A stretch of 64,000 bases of DNA from Thermococcus sp. P6 (GCF_002214525.1 NZ_CP015104.1:1458819-1522818), one strand, 5' to 3'; numbered from the stretch's first letter, positions 19,533 to 29,801 are shown. The notes: generated from the sequence alone by a model not told the origin. Program-made: numbers and translations.

Positions 19533-20224
19533 AGCTCGCGGGCATCGACGAAGCCGGGAGGGGACCGGTAATAGGTCCCATGGTGGTGGCGGCCGTTGTG
19601 GTTGATGAGGAAAAAACCGAGGAACTCAGGAAGCTCGGGGTCAGGGACTCCAAGAAGCTCACGCCGAAGAGAAGGGCGGCGCTCTTCGATGAGATAATCA
19701 AAGTTCTGGACGATTACGTGATCCTTGAACTTTCACCCGAGGAGATAGATTCGCGCGGTGGGACGCTCAACGAGTTCGAGGTTGAGAACTTCGCCAGAGC
19801 CCTCAACTCGCTGGGCGTTAAGCCGGACGTCGTTTACGTAGACGCGGCGGACGTAAAAGAGGCCCGTTTCGGCGCCGATATTGAGCCGAGGCTGAACTTC
19901 AAGGCCAGAATAGTCTCGGAGCACGGGGCGGATGACAGGTTCATACCCGTTTCCGCGGCCTCGATACTGGCAAAGGTGACCCGTGACAGGGCGATAGAGA
20001 GGCTCAGAGAGGAATACGGCGAGATCGGGAGCGGTTATCCGAGCGATCCGAGGACGAGGGAATTCCTTCGGGAGTACTACGTAAAGCACGGTGAGTTCCC
20101 GCCCATAGTCAGGCGGAGCTGGAAAACCCTGAGGAAGATCGAGGGGGAAATAAAAGGAAGGAAGTCCAGCCGGAAACAGTACGGGCTGGACCGTTTCATC
20201 GGAGGCTCATCTCCTCAGCCATAA
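19529..20224 (+). CDS. rnhB: Ribonuclease HII
   Basis: A 231-residue RNase HII that cleaves RNA in RNA/DNA hybrids and removes single ribonucleotides. The N-terminal motif is GIDEAGRGPVIGPMV (catalytic D and E), the third aspartate is in VVYVDAADV, and the fourth is in AKVTRDRAIE. The C-terminal basic tail GRKSSRKQYGLDRF resembles a processivity-clamp-contact region in archaeal homologues. The TTG start overlaps the permease stop (TTGA). The 3' end overlaps the convergent glycosyltransferase gene by 18 bases. Confidence 0.94.
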   Translation: MKLAGIDEAGRGPVIGPMVVAAVVVDEEKTEELRKLGVRDSKKLTPKRRAALFDEIIKVLDDYVILELSPEEIDSRGGTLNEFEVENFARALNSLGVKPDVVYVDAADVKEARFGADIEPRLNFKARIVSEHGADDRFIPVSAASILAKVTRDRAIERLREEYGEIGSGYPSDPRTREFLREYYVKHGEFPPIVRRSWKTLRKIEGEIKGRKSSRKQYGLDRFIGGSSPQP

Positions 20225-21589
20225 CCTTATCCTGTCCTTCACCTCGAGAAGCCACTCCAGATAGAGCCACAGGGAATCGGTAAAGGCCTCCCAGCGGAGG
20301 AGTTCCTTCAGCGCGACCCCCATGACGATGGCCGCCGGCGGGACGAGGATCGTGGCGTAGAAGCTGAACTGCGTCGTTCCTCCGAGGACGTACTGGAGGG
20401 CGAAGAGGGCAACTATGCTCCAGAAGACGGAGTAGGGTATCAGTAGCTTTCCCCTCCTGCGGTAAAGCCACGGCAGGGCCAGCAGGAAGAGCACCATGCT
20501 GAGGAGCAGGAAGGGATCGGTCTGGGCGAAGACGTTGGGGTTGTAGTGGAAGGGGAAGGCTTTCCTGTTTATGAACCAGTCCCAGACGGGCGAAGCGGCC
20601 GGGTGGCCTCCCTTGGAGGAGAGGTGCCACCGAAAGCTGCCCAGAAGATCGCGCAGCCATTTCTCGAAGCCGATTCCCTCTATCGCCACGAGGTTCGGCA
20701 GGAGGAACCCGATGCCGGGAAGAATGGTTATGGTGAGGAGGAAGTTCCGCAGGTTCCTCTCCCTGAAGGCCCTGATAAGGAGCACCGGATAGCCGAAGGC
20801 CCCGCTGAGCTTGACCGCGGCGGCGAGGCCGAGGGAGAAGGCGGAGGATTTCCTCATGTCGTAGACGAGCAGGGTCGTGAACAGGGCCACGAAGAGGGCG
20901 ACGTGGATGTCAAGCATGGCGGTGATTGCGGGGGCCTCGAGCGTTGGGTCCCCTATGGTGAAGAGGAGCGCTATAAGAGCCGCGAGGTAGCTTCCGCTAA
21001 TCCTGTAGGTAGCTAAAATAACGAGGATGGCTATCAAAACGAAGGCCACTATGCCCGGAAGGCGCCAGTTTATCGGCCTGTCCTCGATGAGCATGCCGAG
21101 CATTATGAGGTCCTTTCCAAGGAAGGGGTGCTCGGTGTTCAGGTAGTTCTGGATGTTCTCCTTGTCAGGATACCTGTAACCCTTAACCACACTGTAGGCA
21201 TCTGGAGGCAGCTTCTCCGAAAGGGCGCTCAAAAAGCCCCCAACGTTTCCCGCGGGTATCTCAAAGTAGAGGCCGGGGAACTTGAGGTATTCCCTCTCGT
21301 AGGTCGCGTTGTAGCGGATGGCCAGCTTTTCAACCTCGTACTGGTACTTTATCCGGGTACTCTTGTTTGAGAAGATGACGTTTATCCCCTCCGAGCCGGT
21401 GGTGTCGTTCACGTAGTGGAGCTCAACCCCGAGCCTGTGGAGGAGGTTCCTGCTCGCCGGGACGTACCACACCTCGTCACCGATGTAATCCCTCAGGTCT
21501 GGCCGGGAGGCGAAGTCGTAGAGGTACCAGAAGGATCCCCCCAGCATGATGGCCGAAAGCACGATGAAGGTGATTTTTCTCCAGTTCAT
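20207..21589 (-). CDS. Membrane glycosyltransferase of the PMT/GT39-like (GT-C) fold
   Basis: A 460-residue polytopic protein. TM1 (about 6-26) is followed by a long external loop with RDYIGDEVWYVPASRN, whose acidic pair is typical of GT-C enzymes. HPFLGKDLIMLGMLIEDRPINWRLP is the PMT-family segment after which the multi-spanning region begins. Such enzymes use polyprenyl-phosphate sugars on the outer face of the membrane. The closeness to glmS and aglB suggests a role in surface glycosylation, but the acceptor is unknown. It is divergent from the methyltransferase gene at 21648. Confidence 0.7.
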   Translation of the reverse strand: MNWRKITFIVLSAIMLGGSFWYLYDFASRPDLRDYIGDEVWYVPASRNLLHRLGVELHYVNDTTGSEGINVIFSNKSTRIKYQYEVEKLAIRYNATYEREYLKFPGLYFEIPAGNVGGFLSALSEKLPPDAYSVVKGYRYPDKENIQNYLNTEHPFLGKDLIMLGMLIEDRPINWRLPGIVAFVLIAILVILATYRISGSYLAALIALLFTIGDPTLEAPAITAMLDIHVALFVALFTTLLVYDMRKSSAFSLGLAAAVKLSGAFGYPVLLIRAFRERNLRNFLLTITILPGIGFLLPNLVAIEGIGFEKWLRDLLGSFRWHLSSKGGHPAASPVWDWFINRKAFPFHYNPNVFAQTDPFLLLSMVLFLLALPWLYRRRGKLLIPYSVFWSIVALFALQYVLGGTTQFSFYATILVPPAAIVMGVALKELLRWEAFTDSLWLYLEWLLEVKDRIRLWLRR

Positions 21590-21647
21590 TCCACCACCTG
21601 AGGAACATGGCGGATAACGTTTTTAAGTCTCTCTCCCAGTGGAGAAC

Positions 21648-22796
21648 ATGCTCGAAGGGATCACCGCGGAGGATATCGAGGAAGCCGTTGAGATGATAAA
21701 GGGCGGAAGGGAAAGAAAACTCCGCGAGAAGCACGGCGAGAAGTGGGAGCTCGTTGTGGAGGTGGCGAGGGCCAGAATAAGGGCCGGAGACAAGTTCTCG
21801 AGGAACGACCTCTGGATGGACCTGGAGGGCCTTCGCTACGCCACCCACGAGGCCGTGGCGAGGTACCGTGCCGAACGTCTGGGTGAGATGGGGGTTGAGA
21901 GCATAGCGGACGTCTCCTGCGGTGTTGGAATCCAGCTGATCTTCTACGCCATGAAGGTTAAGCGGGCCTACGGGATTGACATAGACCCCCTAAAACTCGA
22001 GTTCGCCCGAAGGAACGCCGAGATCTACGGCGTCAGCAACGTGGAGTTCATCAACGCCGATTCCCTGTCCCCGGAAACCGTGGAGAGGATCGATGCGGAG
22101 GTTATCTTCTCCGATCCGGCCAGACCACCCGAGGCGCCGGAGAGAAGGCTTGAGGACCTGCTCCCGAGCCCCCTGAAGGTTTACGAGCTCTACAGAGCCA
22201 GAACCGACTCGTTCATCTTCGACCTGCCGCCGCAGATGGCTCGCGAAAGGGTCCCGTGGCGGGGCGAGTTCGAGTACATCGACCTCTTCGGGGCCCTCAA
22301 CAGGCTGACCTTCTACACCGAACCCCTCGCCAGGGCCGAGAGGAGCGCCGTGATCCTGCCGGCCGGGGTCAGGCTCGAGAACGATCCGAACCTCGAGAAC
22401 ATCGTGGAATGGTCGGATGAACCCGGGGAGTACCTCTACGAGATCCCTCAGGGCATCGATCGTGCGGACCTTATAAACGAGCTCTTCCACACCCTGAGGG
22501 CGGACGTAAGGATGCTCCTGCGCGAGAAGAGGCGCGTTCTTGCAACGGGAGATGAAGAACTCAGGAGTCCCTATCTCAAAAGGACCTACGCCATAGTTGG
22601 GATCGTTCCGTTCCATCCCCTCAGGATAAACGACCTCCTCAGGAGGGAGGGTTTCGGCAGAGCAACGCTCAGGGTAAGCGTGCCCGATCGGGACTACTGG
22701 AAGCTGAGAAAGAGGATAGAGGCGAACCTTAGAGGTGAAAGGAGGGCCTTCGTCTTCAAACTCGGCGAGAGGGCTATAGTGGCCGAGGAATTATAG
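21648..22796 (+). CDS. Class I SAM-dependent methyltransferase, archaeal THUMP-like/Trm5-like group
   Basis: A 382-residue protein. A helical N-terminal region contains [24 protein letters not shown]. The Rossmann core has [17 protein letters not shown] (motif I), YGIDIDP and [10 protein letters not shown], the last resembling the catalytic motif of base-modifying enzymes. The substrate, probably RNA, is not known. ATG 21648 is preferred; a GTG at 21639 in the same frame would add three residues. A TATA-like GTTTTTAAG at 21618-21626 leaves almost no leader. Confidence 0.7.
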   Translation: MLEGITAEDIEEAVEMIKGGRERKLREKHGEKWELVVEVARARIRAGDKFSRNDLWMDLEGLRYATHEAVARYRAERLGEMGVESIADVSCGVGIQLIFYAMKVKRAYGIDIDPLKLEFARRNAEIYGVSNVEFINADSLSPETVERIDAEVIFSDPARPPEAPERRLEDLLPSPLKVYELYRARTDSFIFDLPPQMARERVPWRGEFEYIDLFGALNRLTFYTEPLARAERSAVILPAGVRLENDPNLENIVEWSDEPGEYLYEIPQGIDRADLINELFHTLRADVRMLLREKRRVLATGDEELRSPYLKRTYAIVGIVPFHPLRINDLLRREGFGRATLRVSVPDRDYWKLRKRIEANLRGERRAFVFKLGERAIVAEEL

Positions 22797-22979
22797 GCCG
22801 TCTATCTTCGCGTTCCTCATCTTCTTGGAGCCGATCCTGAGCTTTTTGAAGTAGTTTATCTGTTCTTCGGGTAGGAAAGATTCCAGACTGGTTGATTTCA
22901 GGCGCCTCTTCTTTTTATCCGGTTCCCTTTCCTGACTCCCGGTCGCGTTCGCGAGAAAGTCGTCGAGCTTTCCGTCCAT
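22791..22979 (-). CDS. Small basic protein, candidate Thermococcales inhibitor of PCNA (TIP-like)
   Basis: A 62-residue, lysine/arginine-rich protein. A likely disordered N-terminal half ([15 protein letters not shown]) leads to [16 protein letters not shown], which resembles a short PCNA-interacting motif, then [15 protein letters not shown]. From memory this fits the small TIP proteins of Thermococcales that bind PCNA and disrupt its ring; I cannot confirm by alignment. ATG 22979 is favoured because GGGGGTG lies five bases upstream. It converges with the methyltransferase gene (6-base overlap) and diverges from glmS, with its own TATA-like CTTTATAGGG. Confidence 0.5.
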   Translation of the reverse strand: MDGKLDDFLANATGSQEREPDKKKRRLKSTSLESFLPEEQINYFKKLRIGSKKMRNAKIDGL

Positions 22980-23105
22980 CGCCACACCCCCGTAGGTACG
23001 TTCCGCCCTATAAAGGTTTTTCCATCCCCCATATCGTGCTCAGGTGAGAAACCCTTTTAACCCCCCGGGTTTATCCGGGGAGGGAGTAAGGGGAGAGTGG
23101 ATTCA

Positions 23106-24914
23106 ATGTGCGGCATAATCGGTTACGTTGGAGATAGAAAGGCCTGTGAGGTTATAGTCAGGGGACTCAAGAGGCTCGAGTACAGGGGCTATGACTCCGC
23201 GGGTATCGTCACAGGGGATAACGGGAGGCTTTACATAAAGAAGGGTGCAGGGAGGGTTGACGAGCTCAGGGAGAAGCTCGGCTTCCTCCAGATGCCCGGG
23301 AAGATCGGCATAGGACACACGCGCTGGGCCACCCACGGCGTTCCGGACGATACCAACGCCCACCCCCACACGGACTGCACGGGGAGGATAGCCCTCGTTC
23401 ACAACGGCATAATCGAGAACTTCTCCTCCCTGAGGGAATGGCTCGTGGAAAGGGGCCACACCTTCAGGAGCAACACCGATACGGAGGTCATAGCCCACCT
23501 CATAGAGGAGGAGCTTAAGTCAGGGGGGAGCTTTGAGGAGGCGATGCGCAGGGCCCTTCTGAGGCTCAGGGGTTCCTTCGCCCTCGGCATAATATACGCC
23601 GGGGAACCGGACAGGCTTTACTTCGTCAGGAACGAGAGCCCGCTGGTTCTGGGAATAGGGAGGGGCGAGAACTTCGCCGCGAGCGACGTTCCCGCGTTTC
23701 TTGAGTACACCAAAAGGGCGGTCTTCCTTGACGACGGGGAGTACGCCATCCTAACGAAGGACTCGTGGATCGTTAAGAACCTCTACACGGGGGAGGTCGT
23801 TGAGAAGGAGGTTCAGGAGATAGAATGGGATCTGGAGATGGCGGAGAAATCGGGTTACGAGCACTTCACCCTCAAGGAGATATACGAACAGCCCCGGGCC
23901 GTGAGGGATGCCATACACGGGAACGCCGAAGTCGTAAGGAAGGTGGCCGAGGAGATAGCCGGATACGACAGGATATTCATCGTGGCGATGGGGACTTCAT
24001 ACCACGCGGGCCTCGTCGCCAAGTACCTCTTCCAGAGGCTCACCCGCAGGGTCCCCATCGTTGAGGAGGCAAGCGAGTTCCGTTACGAGTTCGGTGAGAT
24101 ACTGAACGAGAGGGACCTCGTGCTGGCCATAACCCAGAGTGGGGAGACCGCCGATACCCTCGCCGCCATGAGGCTGGCCAAGGAGAGGGGGGCGAAGGTT
24201 CTCGCGATCGTCAACGTCGTCGGGAGCATGGCCACGAGGGTGGCGGATCTTACGCTCTACACCCACGCGGGGCCGGAGATAGGGGTGGCGGCGACCAAAA
24301 CCTACACCACCCAGCTGACGGTCCTCACGATGCTGGCAATAGAGCTGGCGAGGATCCTCGGAACAACCGATGGAGAGGAACTCAGGAGGCTGGAGGAGAA
24401 CCTTAAGGCCGTTCCAGAGCTGATGGAGAAGGTCCTCGGGCACGATGGAGCACTGAGGGAGCTCGCCGAAGGGCTCCTTGGGAGGGAGGATTTCTTCTAC
24501 ATCGCCAGAGGGATAAACGTTCCCACGGCCCTCGAGGGGGCCCTGAAACTGAAGGAGATAAGCTACGTCCACGCCGAGGGCCTGAGCGCCGGTGAGCTGA
24601 AGCACGGGCCCCTCGCCCTGCTCGAGAACGGTGTTCCCGTGGTGGCGATAGCACCGGGTGGAAGGACCTTCGACAAGATGGTGGCCAACATCGAGGAGGC
24701 CCGGGCGAGGGGAGCCCACGTGATAGGCCTCGGGGAGGAGCCGGAGCTCCGCGACATCTCGGACGTTTTCATCGAGATGCCCGGGATGGACGAACTCCTT
24801 ACTCCTATAGTTTACGCCCTTCCACTGCAGCTTCTGGCCTATCACCTCTCCGTCCTGAGGGGTAACGACCCGGACAGACCGAGGAACCTTGCCAAATCCG
24901 TTACCGTTGAATGA
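23106..24914 (+). CDS. glmS: Glucosamine-fructose-6-phosphate aminotransferase (isomerizing)
   Basis: A 602-residue enzyme making glucosamine-6-phosphate from fructose-6-phosphate and glutamine, the first step to UDP-GlcNAc. ATG 23106 places the catalytic cysteine directly after Met (MCGIIGYVG), as required for the Ntn glutaminase domain; HTRWATHG follows. Two SIS domains contain [19 protein letters not shown] and [24 protein letters not shown] provides the ribosome site. aglB follows after 10 bases, so sugar precursor and oligosaccharide transfer are in one operon. Confidence 0.95.
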   Translation: MCGIIGYVGDRKACEVIVRGLKRLEYRGYDSAGIVTGDNGRLYIKKGAGRVDELREKLGFLQMPGKIGIGHTRWATHGVPDDTNAHPHTDCTGRIALVHNGIIENFSSLREWLVERGHTFRSNTDTEVIAHLIEEELKSGGSFEEAMRRALLRLRGSFALGIIYAGEPDRLYFVRNESPLVLGIGRGENFAASDVPAFLEYTKRAVFLDDGEYAILTKDSWIVKNLYTGEVVEKEVQEIEWDLEMAEKSGYEHFTLKEIYEQPRAVRDAIHGNAEVVRKVAEEIAGYDRIFIVAMGTSYHAGLVAKYLFQRLTRRVPIVEEASEFRYEFGEILNERDLVLAITQSGETADTLAAMRLAKERGAKVLAIVNVVGSMATRVADLTLYTHAGPEIGVAATKTYTTQLTVLTMLAIELARILGTTDGEELRRLEENLKAVPELMEKVLGHDGALRELAEGLLGREDFFYIARGINVPTALEGALKLKEISYVHAEGLSAGELKHGPLALLENGVPVVAIAPGGRTFDKMVANIEEARARGAHVIGLGEEPELRDISDVFIEMPGMDELLTPIVYALPLQLLAYHLSVLRGNDPDRPRNLAKSVTVE

Positions 24915-24924
24915 GGTGGTAAAA

Positions 24925-27789
24925 ATGGTCAAGACGGACGTTAAGGAGAAAAGGAAGGGGAGGAGGGAAAAGTCCTCTTCCGGAGCTTACTATGAAAAGT
25001 TCAAGGCCTACGGGCTACCCCTGATAGCCCTCCTGCTGGCTTACTGGGGTTTCAGGATAAGGAACCTCACCTCGAACTACAGGACCTTTCTCGACCCGGA
25101 TACCTTCTTCCACTACGAGATGTACAGGCAGGCGATAACTGACTGGATCCCGAAGTACTTCGCCTACGCCGATCCCCCAACGGGGGTAAAGGCGGCCGGT
25201 TACCTTGGGCTCTACACCATACAGGCGGCCTTTTATAAGGTGGTCTCCGTATTTGGCTACGATCAACTCGGGGCCTTCAAGCTCTGGCCACCCTTCGTGG
25301 GGGCGGTTAGCATAATAGCCATTTACTTCCTCGGAAAGAAGCTCCACTCAAACTGGGCCGGCCTCTGGGCGGCCGCCTTCATGATGTTCTCCTACGCCAA
25401 CTTCAGCAAGACCTACTCGGGCAACAACCGCGGTGAAGGGCCCTTCATGATGTTCTTCCTTATAGCAGTGTTCCTGCTCATGGCTTACCTCGACGAGAAG
25501 GAGTGGAACTGGAAGAAAATAGCCTCCGGGCTCTTCTTCCTCATCGCAAGCGTCCTCTACATGGCGGCATGGGGAGGAAGCGTCTTCGGCGTTGGAATAC
25601 TCCTCCTCTTCGCGGGAACCACGATACTCGTTTACTTCATCTTCGGCCAGCTCGACGCCCTCAGGGTCTTCGTCAGGGACTTCTTCCCCCTCTTCGGCCT
25701 GTCGCTCCTCCTCGGGCTGGGCCTTTCCTACACGGGCTTCGTGGGCATAAGGGGCTTCCTCATCTTCGCCATAGAGGTCTTCGTGGCCCTGAGCCTTCTG
25801 GCGGGGATAATGCTCTACGGTGAAAGGTTCGGCCTCAACTACTCCGACGGGAAGCATCGCTTTGGAACGGTTCTGGCCATAGCCGTTGTCGGTTTTCTGG
25901 CTTTCTACGGCTACTTCGGCAGGGATCTTGCAAAGTTCCTCGGGGGGGCCACGCAGTCGAACCCGCTCTACCAGACGGTGGCGGAGCTCGCAAAGACCGA
26001 CTGGGACACGATAAAGGGCTACTACAGCGTCAAGAGTAAGGACGCCCTGATGTTCCTCCTCTCGGTGGTCGGCTTCGGTATAGTTGCCGCAAGGTTCGTG
26101 AGGAAGCTGGTCAGGAACGATCTTACGGGCCATAAGGAGATATTCCTCTTCGCCTACTACCTCGGTTCCGTATACCTTCTTATCTTAGCCGTCCGTTTCG
26201 TGTTTCAAGCTTCGGGAGCCATACTCCTGCTCGCTGGAGTGGCCGTTGGGGAGATCTTCCTCTACGTTGAGGCCATGAGGGAAAGCGTCTCCACGAAAGC
26301 CCTCTACGCGGTCCTGCTGGTGCTCCTCTTCGTCCCGCTTCCGCTGATAGGTGCCCAGTACACGGGGGGTATAGCGAAGAACACGGCGAAAAGCGGGGGG
26401 TCGGTTCCGACGGACTGGGTGAACGAACTCAACTGGCTCAGGAACAACAGCAACTCCCTCGACAGTGCAACGAGCTGGTGGGACTACGGCTACTGGATAG
26501 AGAGCTCCCTCCTCAGCCACAGGAGGAGCGCCACGGACGGTGGCCACGCTTACGACAGGCGTTACATAGTTGCGGACTTCTTCTCCCACTACGGCAACGA
26601 AAGTGAGGTGGATTTCGAGGCGTGGGAACTGAACTACCTGATAACATGGCAGCAGGACATATACAAGTTCAACGCCATAAGCTACCTCGGCGGTGCCATA
26701 ACCTACGGGGAATACGAGCACAACCCGATGTTCCAGCTCCTCCCGAGGAATTACATCCAGTACAAAAACGAGAGCGGGAAGACGGTCGTTTACATAAACG
26801 CGGGTGAGTACTCCTACCAGCCCGCCATGACCATCGATCTCACGAACGGTCGGATGATAGCGGGCCGTGGAGACATCCCCTACGTCCTTTACGTCTTCTC
26901 CAATTACGGGCTGCTGGCCTATCAGAAGATAGCCTTCAGCAACTTCTTCCGGCTGGCGTTCCACATACCCTTCTCCTTCCAGCAGTGGGACGCTCAGAAG
27001 CTCTTTGCCAACTTCAAGCCGGCCCATAACTCCGGTGGTGTCTCCACTTATGAGTTCAGGCCCTTCGCGGTTTACAGGATCGACAGGTTCGACAACGGAA
27101 CCTGGGAGCCGTTCTACAGCACCCTCAGTGGCGGAAAGCTCCCCATTGGAGAGCAGAGGCTCAGGCTGTGGATATCGGCCTTTGGAAGGGACGTTAAGAA
27201 CGCCACGCTCATCTTCGAAGCCTACAACGGCAGTTCGCTTGTGGAGAGGGAAGTCCTCGCCGGGGGGCTGAACATGGACCACCTGAACGAGGTCCCGGTA
27301 GAGGTTAACCTGACGGTGCCCAACGCCACCGGCTACCGCTTCCTCCTCCTTCAGGACGGCCCCGTGGGGGTGCTCGACGGACCCGTCTACGTGGACGGAA
27401 AATCCGTTAACCCGAGCTACGTTCTCGATGAAGGGAGTAGCGGTGAGCTCAAACTCACCGCCGCCTTCAGGAAGGAGCATACCGTTGACCTCTACCTGAG
27501 GGCGAGCCTCGTCTATTACGTGGCGCCCAACGGGAAGGACATCTATCGGGATGAGTTCTACCTTGAACCCCATCAGGACATCGTAGCCTACGTTCCGGTG
27601 GAGAAGGGGATAAGCGTCGCCGCTGGCGACAACGGGATAACCGCTAAAGCATCGATGCCCCGGGACGTTTTCGAATCCTACATCAACGAACTCTACCAGA
27701 AGTACGGTAAGGATAAGGTCGTCGTGGTCAGAAAGCGCGTTGAGCCGATCTTCATAACGAAGAAGGCCTACGTCGTATGGGAGGGCTGA
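24925..27789 (+). CDS. aglB: Dolichyl-phosphooligosaccharide-protein glycotransferase (AglB/STT3)
   Basis: A 954-residue oligosaccharyltransferase that moves a lipid-linked glycan to Asn in N-X-S/T sites of exported proteins. After a cytosolic Lys-rich N-terminus come about 13 membrane helices; the first external loop holds FLDPDTFFHYEM with the conserved D/E metal residues. The WWDYG signature is at 518-522 (TSWWDYGYW). A large extracellular beta-rich C-terminal domain follows. ATG 24925 has GAGGTGGT upstream. It resembles the long AglB-L of Pyrococcus. Many exported proteins in this window have N-X-S/T sites. Confidence 0.94.
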   Translation: MVKTDVKEKRKGRREKSSSGAYYEKFKAYGLPLIALLLAYWGFRIRNLTSNYRTFLDPDTFFHYEMYRQAITDWIPKYFAYADPPTGVKAAGYLGLYTIQAAFYKVVSVFGYDQLGAFKLWPPFVGAVSIIAIYFLGKKLHSNWAGLWAAAFMMFSYANFSKTYSGNNRGEGPFMMFFLIAVFLLMAYLDEKEWNWKKIASGLFFLIASVLYMAAWGGSVFGVGILLLFAGTTILVYFIFGQLDALRVFVRDFFPLFGLSLLLGLGLSYTGFVGIRGFLIFAIEVFVALSLLAGIMLYGERFGLNYSDGKHRFGTVLAIAVVGFLAFYGYFGRDLAKFLGGATQSNPLYQTVAELAKTDWDTIKGYYSVKSKDALMFLLSVVGFGIVAARFVRKLVRNDLTGHKEIFLFAYYLGSVYLLILAVRFVFQASGAILLLAGVAVGEIFLYVEAMRESVSTKALYAVLLVLLFVPLPLIGAQYTGGIAKNTAKSGGSVPTDWVNELNWLRNNSNSLDSATSWWDYGYWIESSLLSHRRSATDGGHAYDRRYIVADFFSHYGNESEVDFEAWELNYLITWQQDIYKFNAISYLGGAITYGEYEHNPMFQLLPRNYIQYKNESGKTVVYINAGEYSYQPAMTIDLTNGRMIAGRGDIPYVLYVFSNYGLLAYQKIAFSNFFRLAFHIPFSFQQWDAQKLFANFKPAHNSGGVSTYEFRPFAVYRIDRFDNGTWEPFYSTLSGGKLPIGEQRLRLWISAFGRDVKNATLIFEAYNGSSLVEREVLAGGLNMDHLNEVPVEVNLTVPNATGYRFLLLQDGPVGVLDGPVYVDGKSVNPSYVLDEGSSGELKLTAAFRKEHTVDLYLRASLVYYVAPNGKDIYRDEFYLEPHQDIVAYVPVEKGISVAAGDNGITAKASMPRDVFESYINELYQKYGKDKVVVVRKRVEPIFITKKAYVVWEG

Positions 27790-27852
27790 CCCTCTCTTCA
27801 ATATCTTATTTTCGACCGTTCCGACTCGCCAGTCTTATTGGTAGGGTTCTCT

Positions 27853-28524
27853 TCAGGGCTTGACCCCCCTCACGGCTATAAAGGCCGCGATGTTCTTCCA
27901 TTCCCTGCAGAACCTCCTGTCAATTTTCTCCGCAAGGCCGTGGAAGGGCCAGAAGGAGGGGAAGAATATCACCCCGGCGCTCTCAACGTCCTTGAAACCG
28001 GCCTTCCTGAGGAGATCCTCGAGCTCTCCCGGTGTGTAGAAGCGGGCGTACCTGTAGGCCGTCTCAACGAAAAGGCTTTTTAGCCTTTTGAACAGAAACC
28101 ACGCGCTTCTCCCGTTCATCGTGCCTATGAGCACCTCTCCACCCGGTTTTAGAACCCTCCATATCTCTTCCACAACCTCCTCGGGCTCGTGGATGAACTC
28201 GAACATCGTGACGCTGAGAACGAGGTTAAAGCTCCCGTCCGGGAAGGGCAGATCGCGGGCGTCCCCTTTGATGCAGTTCAGACCCTTTGAACGGGCGACC
28301 GAGAGCATGCCCTCGCTGGCGTCGAGACCGATAACTTCAAAACCCCTCCTCTTAAGCTCGAGGGTGTAGTTTCCGGTTCCACAGCCGAGGTCGAGGGCCC
28401 TTCCGGATCTGGAGCGCAGCATCGAGAAAACGAGCCACTTCTCGGTCCGGTCCACGTAACTGCCCGTCTTCGTCCCGTACCAGTCGTCGTACCTCCGGGC
28501 TATCCTGTTGAAGTACTCCGCCAT
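27853..28524 (-). CDS. Class I SAM-dependent methyltransferase (UbiE/Methyltransf_11-like)
   Basis: A 223-residue methyltransferase. Motif I is ALDLGCGTGNYTLEL, motif II is VIGLDASEGML, and the later motif is FDLV-like FNLVLSVTMFEFIHEPEEV with RVLKPGGEVLIGTMN. The substrate is unknown; small-molecule or lipid targets are common in this group. It is the last gene of a minus-strand group with the thiamine-binding and MoaD-like genes (one base after the thiamine-binding gene stop region), and converges with aglB. Confidence 0.75.
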   Translation of the reverse strand: MAEYFNRIARRYDDWYGTKTGSYVDRTEKWLVFSMLRSRSGRALDLGCGTGNYTLELKRRGFEVIGLDASEGMLSVARSKGLNCIKGDARDLPFPDGSFNLVLSVTMFEFIHEPEEVVEEIWRVLKPGGEVLIGTMNGRSAWFLFKRLKSLFVETAYRYARFYTPGELEDLLRKAGFKDVESAGVIFFPSFWPFHGLAEKIDRRFCREWKNIAAFIAVRGVKP

Positions 28525-28525
28525 G

Positions 28526-28807
28526 TTAGACCCTCATCTTTCCCTCGATCGTCAGGGGTTTATCGATCCTGTCATCGATCTTCAGGCTTATCACGACCCT
28601 CTTCGCCCCGGCTTTTAAAATGGCTTCGTGGCAGGCCTTAACGAGGTTGAGAATCTCCTCCACGGAACCCTCGACTACCGTCCCCATCGGGCACACCCTG
28701 TACTTGAGCCCGCTGGCCTTGATAACCTCTATCACGGGCTCGAGGTACTTTCCAACGCCCGGCGTGGAGGTTCCAAGGGGGAAGAGGCACAGCTCAGCTA
28801 TGGCCAT
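28526..28807 (-). CDS. MTH1187/YkoF-like thiamine-binding protein (DUF77)
   Basis: A 93-residue ferredoxin-like-fold protein of the MTH1187 family, members of which bind thiamine or HMP and associate into tetramers. It has AELCLFPLGTSTPGVGKYLEP at the N-terminus and YRVCPMGTVVEGSVEEIL, the family pattern. ATG 28807 overlaps the stop of the MoaD-like gene (TGATG), so the pair is translationally coupled. The role in this organism is uncertain. Confidence 0.78.
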   Translation of the reverse strand: MAIAELCLFPLGTSTPGVGKYLEPVIEVIKASGLKYRVCPMGTVVEGSVEEILNLVKACHEAILKAGAKRVVISLKIDDRIDKPLTIEGKMRV

Positions 28808-29094
28808 CACCCACCACCCGCGGGAGGGAATATGTGGACGACGTCATCATCCTTCAGTTCGGTCTCAAGGCCCTTCAGGTGGAGGACGTTGTGCCCGTTC
28901 ACGAGTATCATTCCATCGACGGGCTTCTGCTCGTTGACGCGCTCCGTTTCAAGGAGCTCTTTTTTGATCTCAGGGTTGTAGTGCTTTGACAGGTACTCTA
29001 TGAGCTCCCCCACAGTTTTAACGCTGTGGACCTCAACTTCCTTGGTGCCCATAAGCTCCCGGAAAGTCGCGTAAAACCTCACCCTCACTTCCAT
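28807..29094 (-). CDS. MoaD-like ubiquitin-like small modifier protein
   Basis: A 95-residue beta-grasp protein with a C-terminal PPAGGG tail, the thiocarboxylate/conjugation end of MoaD/SAMP-type carriers. It contains VRVRFYATFRELMG and VDGMILVNGHNV. ATG 29094 is taken; GTG 29097 and GTG 29088 are alternatives because GGTGAT overlaps the ATG. It differs in length and sequence from the MoaD-like protein next to FOR, so it is more likely a separate sulfur carrier or protein modifier. Confidence 0.75.
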   Translation of the reverse strand: MEVRVRFYATFRELMGTKEVEVHSVKTVGELIEYLSKHYNPEIKKELLETERVNEQKPVDGMILVNGHNVLHLKGLETELKDDDVVHIFPPAGGG

Positions 29095-29135
29095 CACCGG
29101 TCTTTAATTCCCGGAAACCTTTAAGGCAGTTTTGC

Positions 29136-29801
29136 CTACCCGGATACGGATTCCCTGTTGCTTATGTAGTCCAGAAGGGGCCTTATCCTCTCCCAGACCT
29201 CCTCTATTCCACCGTGCCCGTCCACCCTGACGTAGATGCCCTGCTTCCTGTAGAACTTGATTATGGGCTCCATGTTTTTCACGTAGAGGTCGTACCTCTT
29301 TTTTACCACCTCTGGCCTGTCGTCCTCCCTCTGAACGAGCCTTCCGCCGCAGACGTCGCATTTCCCCGGGACCTTTGGAGGGTTGTATTTAACGTGATAA
29401 ACGGCACCGCAGCTTGAACAGATCCTCCTTCCGGAGATCCTCTCGACGCTCTCCTTCTTTGAAATCGATATCTCCATGGCGAGGTCTATCTTCATGCCGT
29501 GGTCGTAGAGGTAGTTCTCGAGCGCCAGAACCTGCTCCGCTGTCCTCGGGTAGCCGTCTATTAGGAAGTTTTTTCTATCGCGCCTGAGCCGGGAGATTAT
29601 CAGGGTGTTGACGACCGTGTCCGGTATCAGCTCTCCCCTCGCAAGATACCTTTCCATCTCGACCCCGAGGGGGCTCTTACGCTCGATCTCTGAGCGTATC
29701 ATGTCCCCGGAGGATATGTAGGTGAGACCGTAGCGCTCGGTTATTCTCTGGGAATGGGTTGATTTGCCGCTTCCGGGCGGGCCGAATATGAGGACGTTCA
29801 T
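29136..29801 (-). CDS. adk: Adenylate kinase, zinc-type
   Basis: A 221-residue adenylate kinase (ATP + AMP to 2 ADP). The P-loop is FGPPGSGKSTHSQ, the AMP-binding segment is SSGDMIR and GYPRTAEQ, and the lid has CSSC (in RRICSSCGAVYH) and CDVC (in GKCDVCGGR), the four-cysteine zinc site. This is the bacterial-like long type rather than the archaeal short AdkA. It is divergent from the ThermoDBP-like gene. Confidence 0.92.
   Translation of the reverse strand: MNVLIFGPPGSGKSTHSQRITERYGLTYISSGDMIRSEIERKSPLGVEMERYLARGELIPDTVVNTLIISRLRRDRKNFLIDGYPRTAEQVLALENYLYDHGMKIDLAMEISISKKESVERISGRRICSSCGAVYHVKYNPPKVPGKCDVCGGRLVQREDDRPEVVKKRYDLYVKNMEPIIKFYRKQGIYVRVDGHGGIEEVWERIRPLLDYISNRESVSG

Noticed and set aside
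20196..21601. Long open frames antisense to or offset from the glycosyltransferase gene
   Set aside because: Pro/Arg/Gly-rich translations typical of GC-rich shadow frames, with no ribosome sites.
24889..27801. 538-residue minus-strand frame opposite aglB
   Set aside because: Antisense to a well-conserved gene; no family features.
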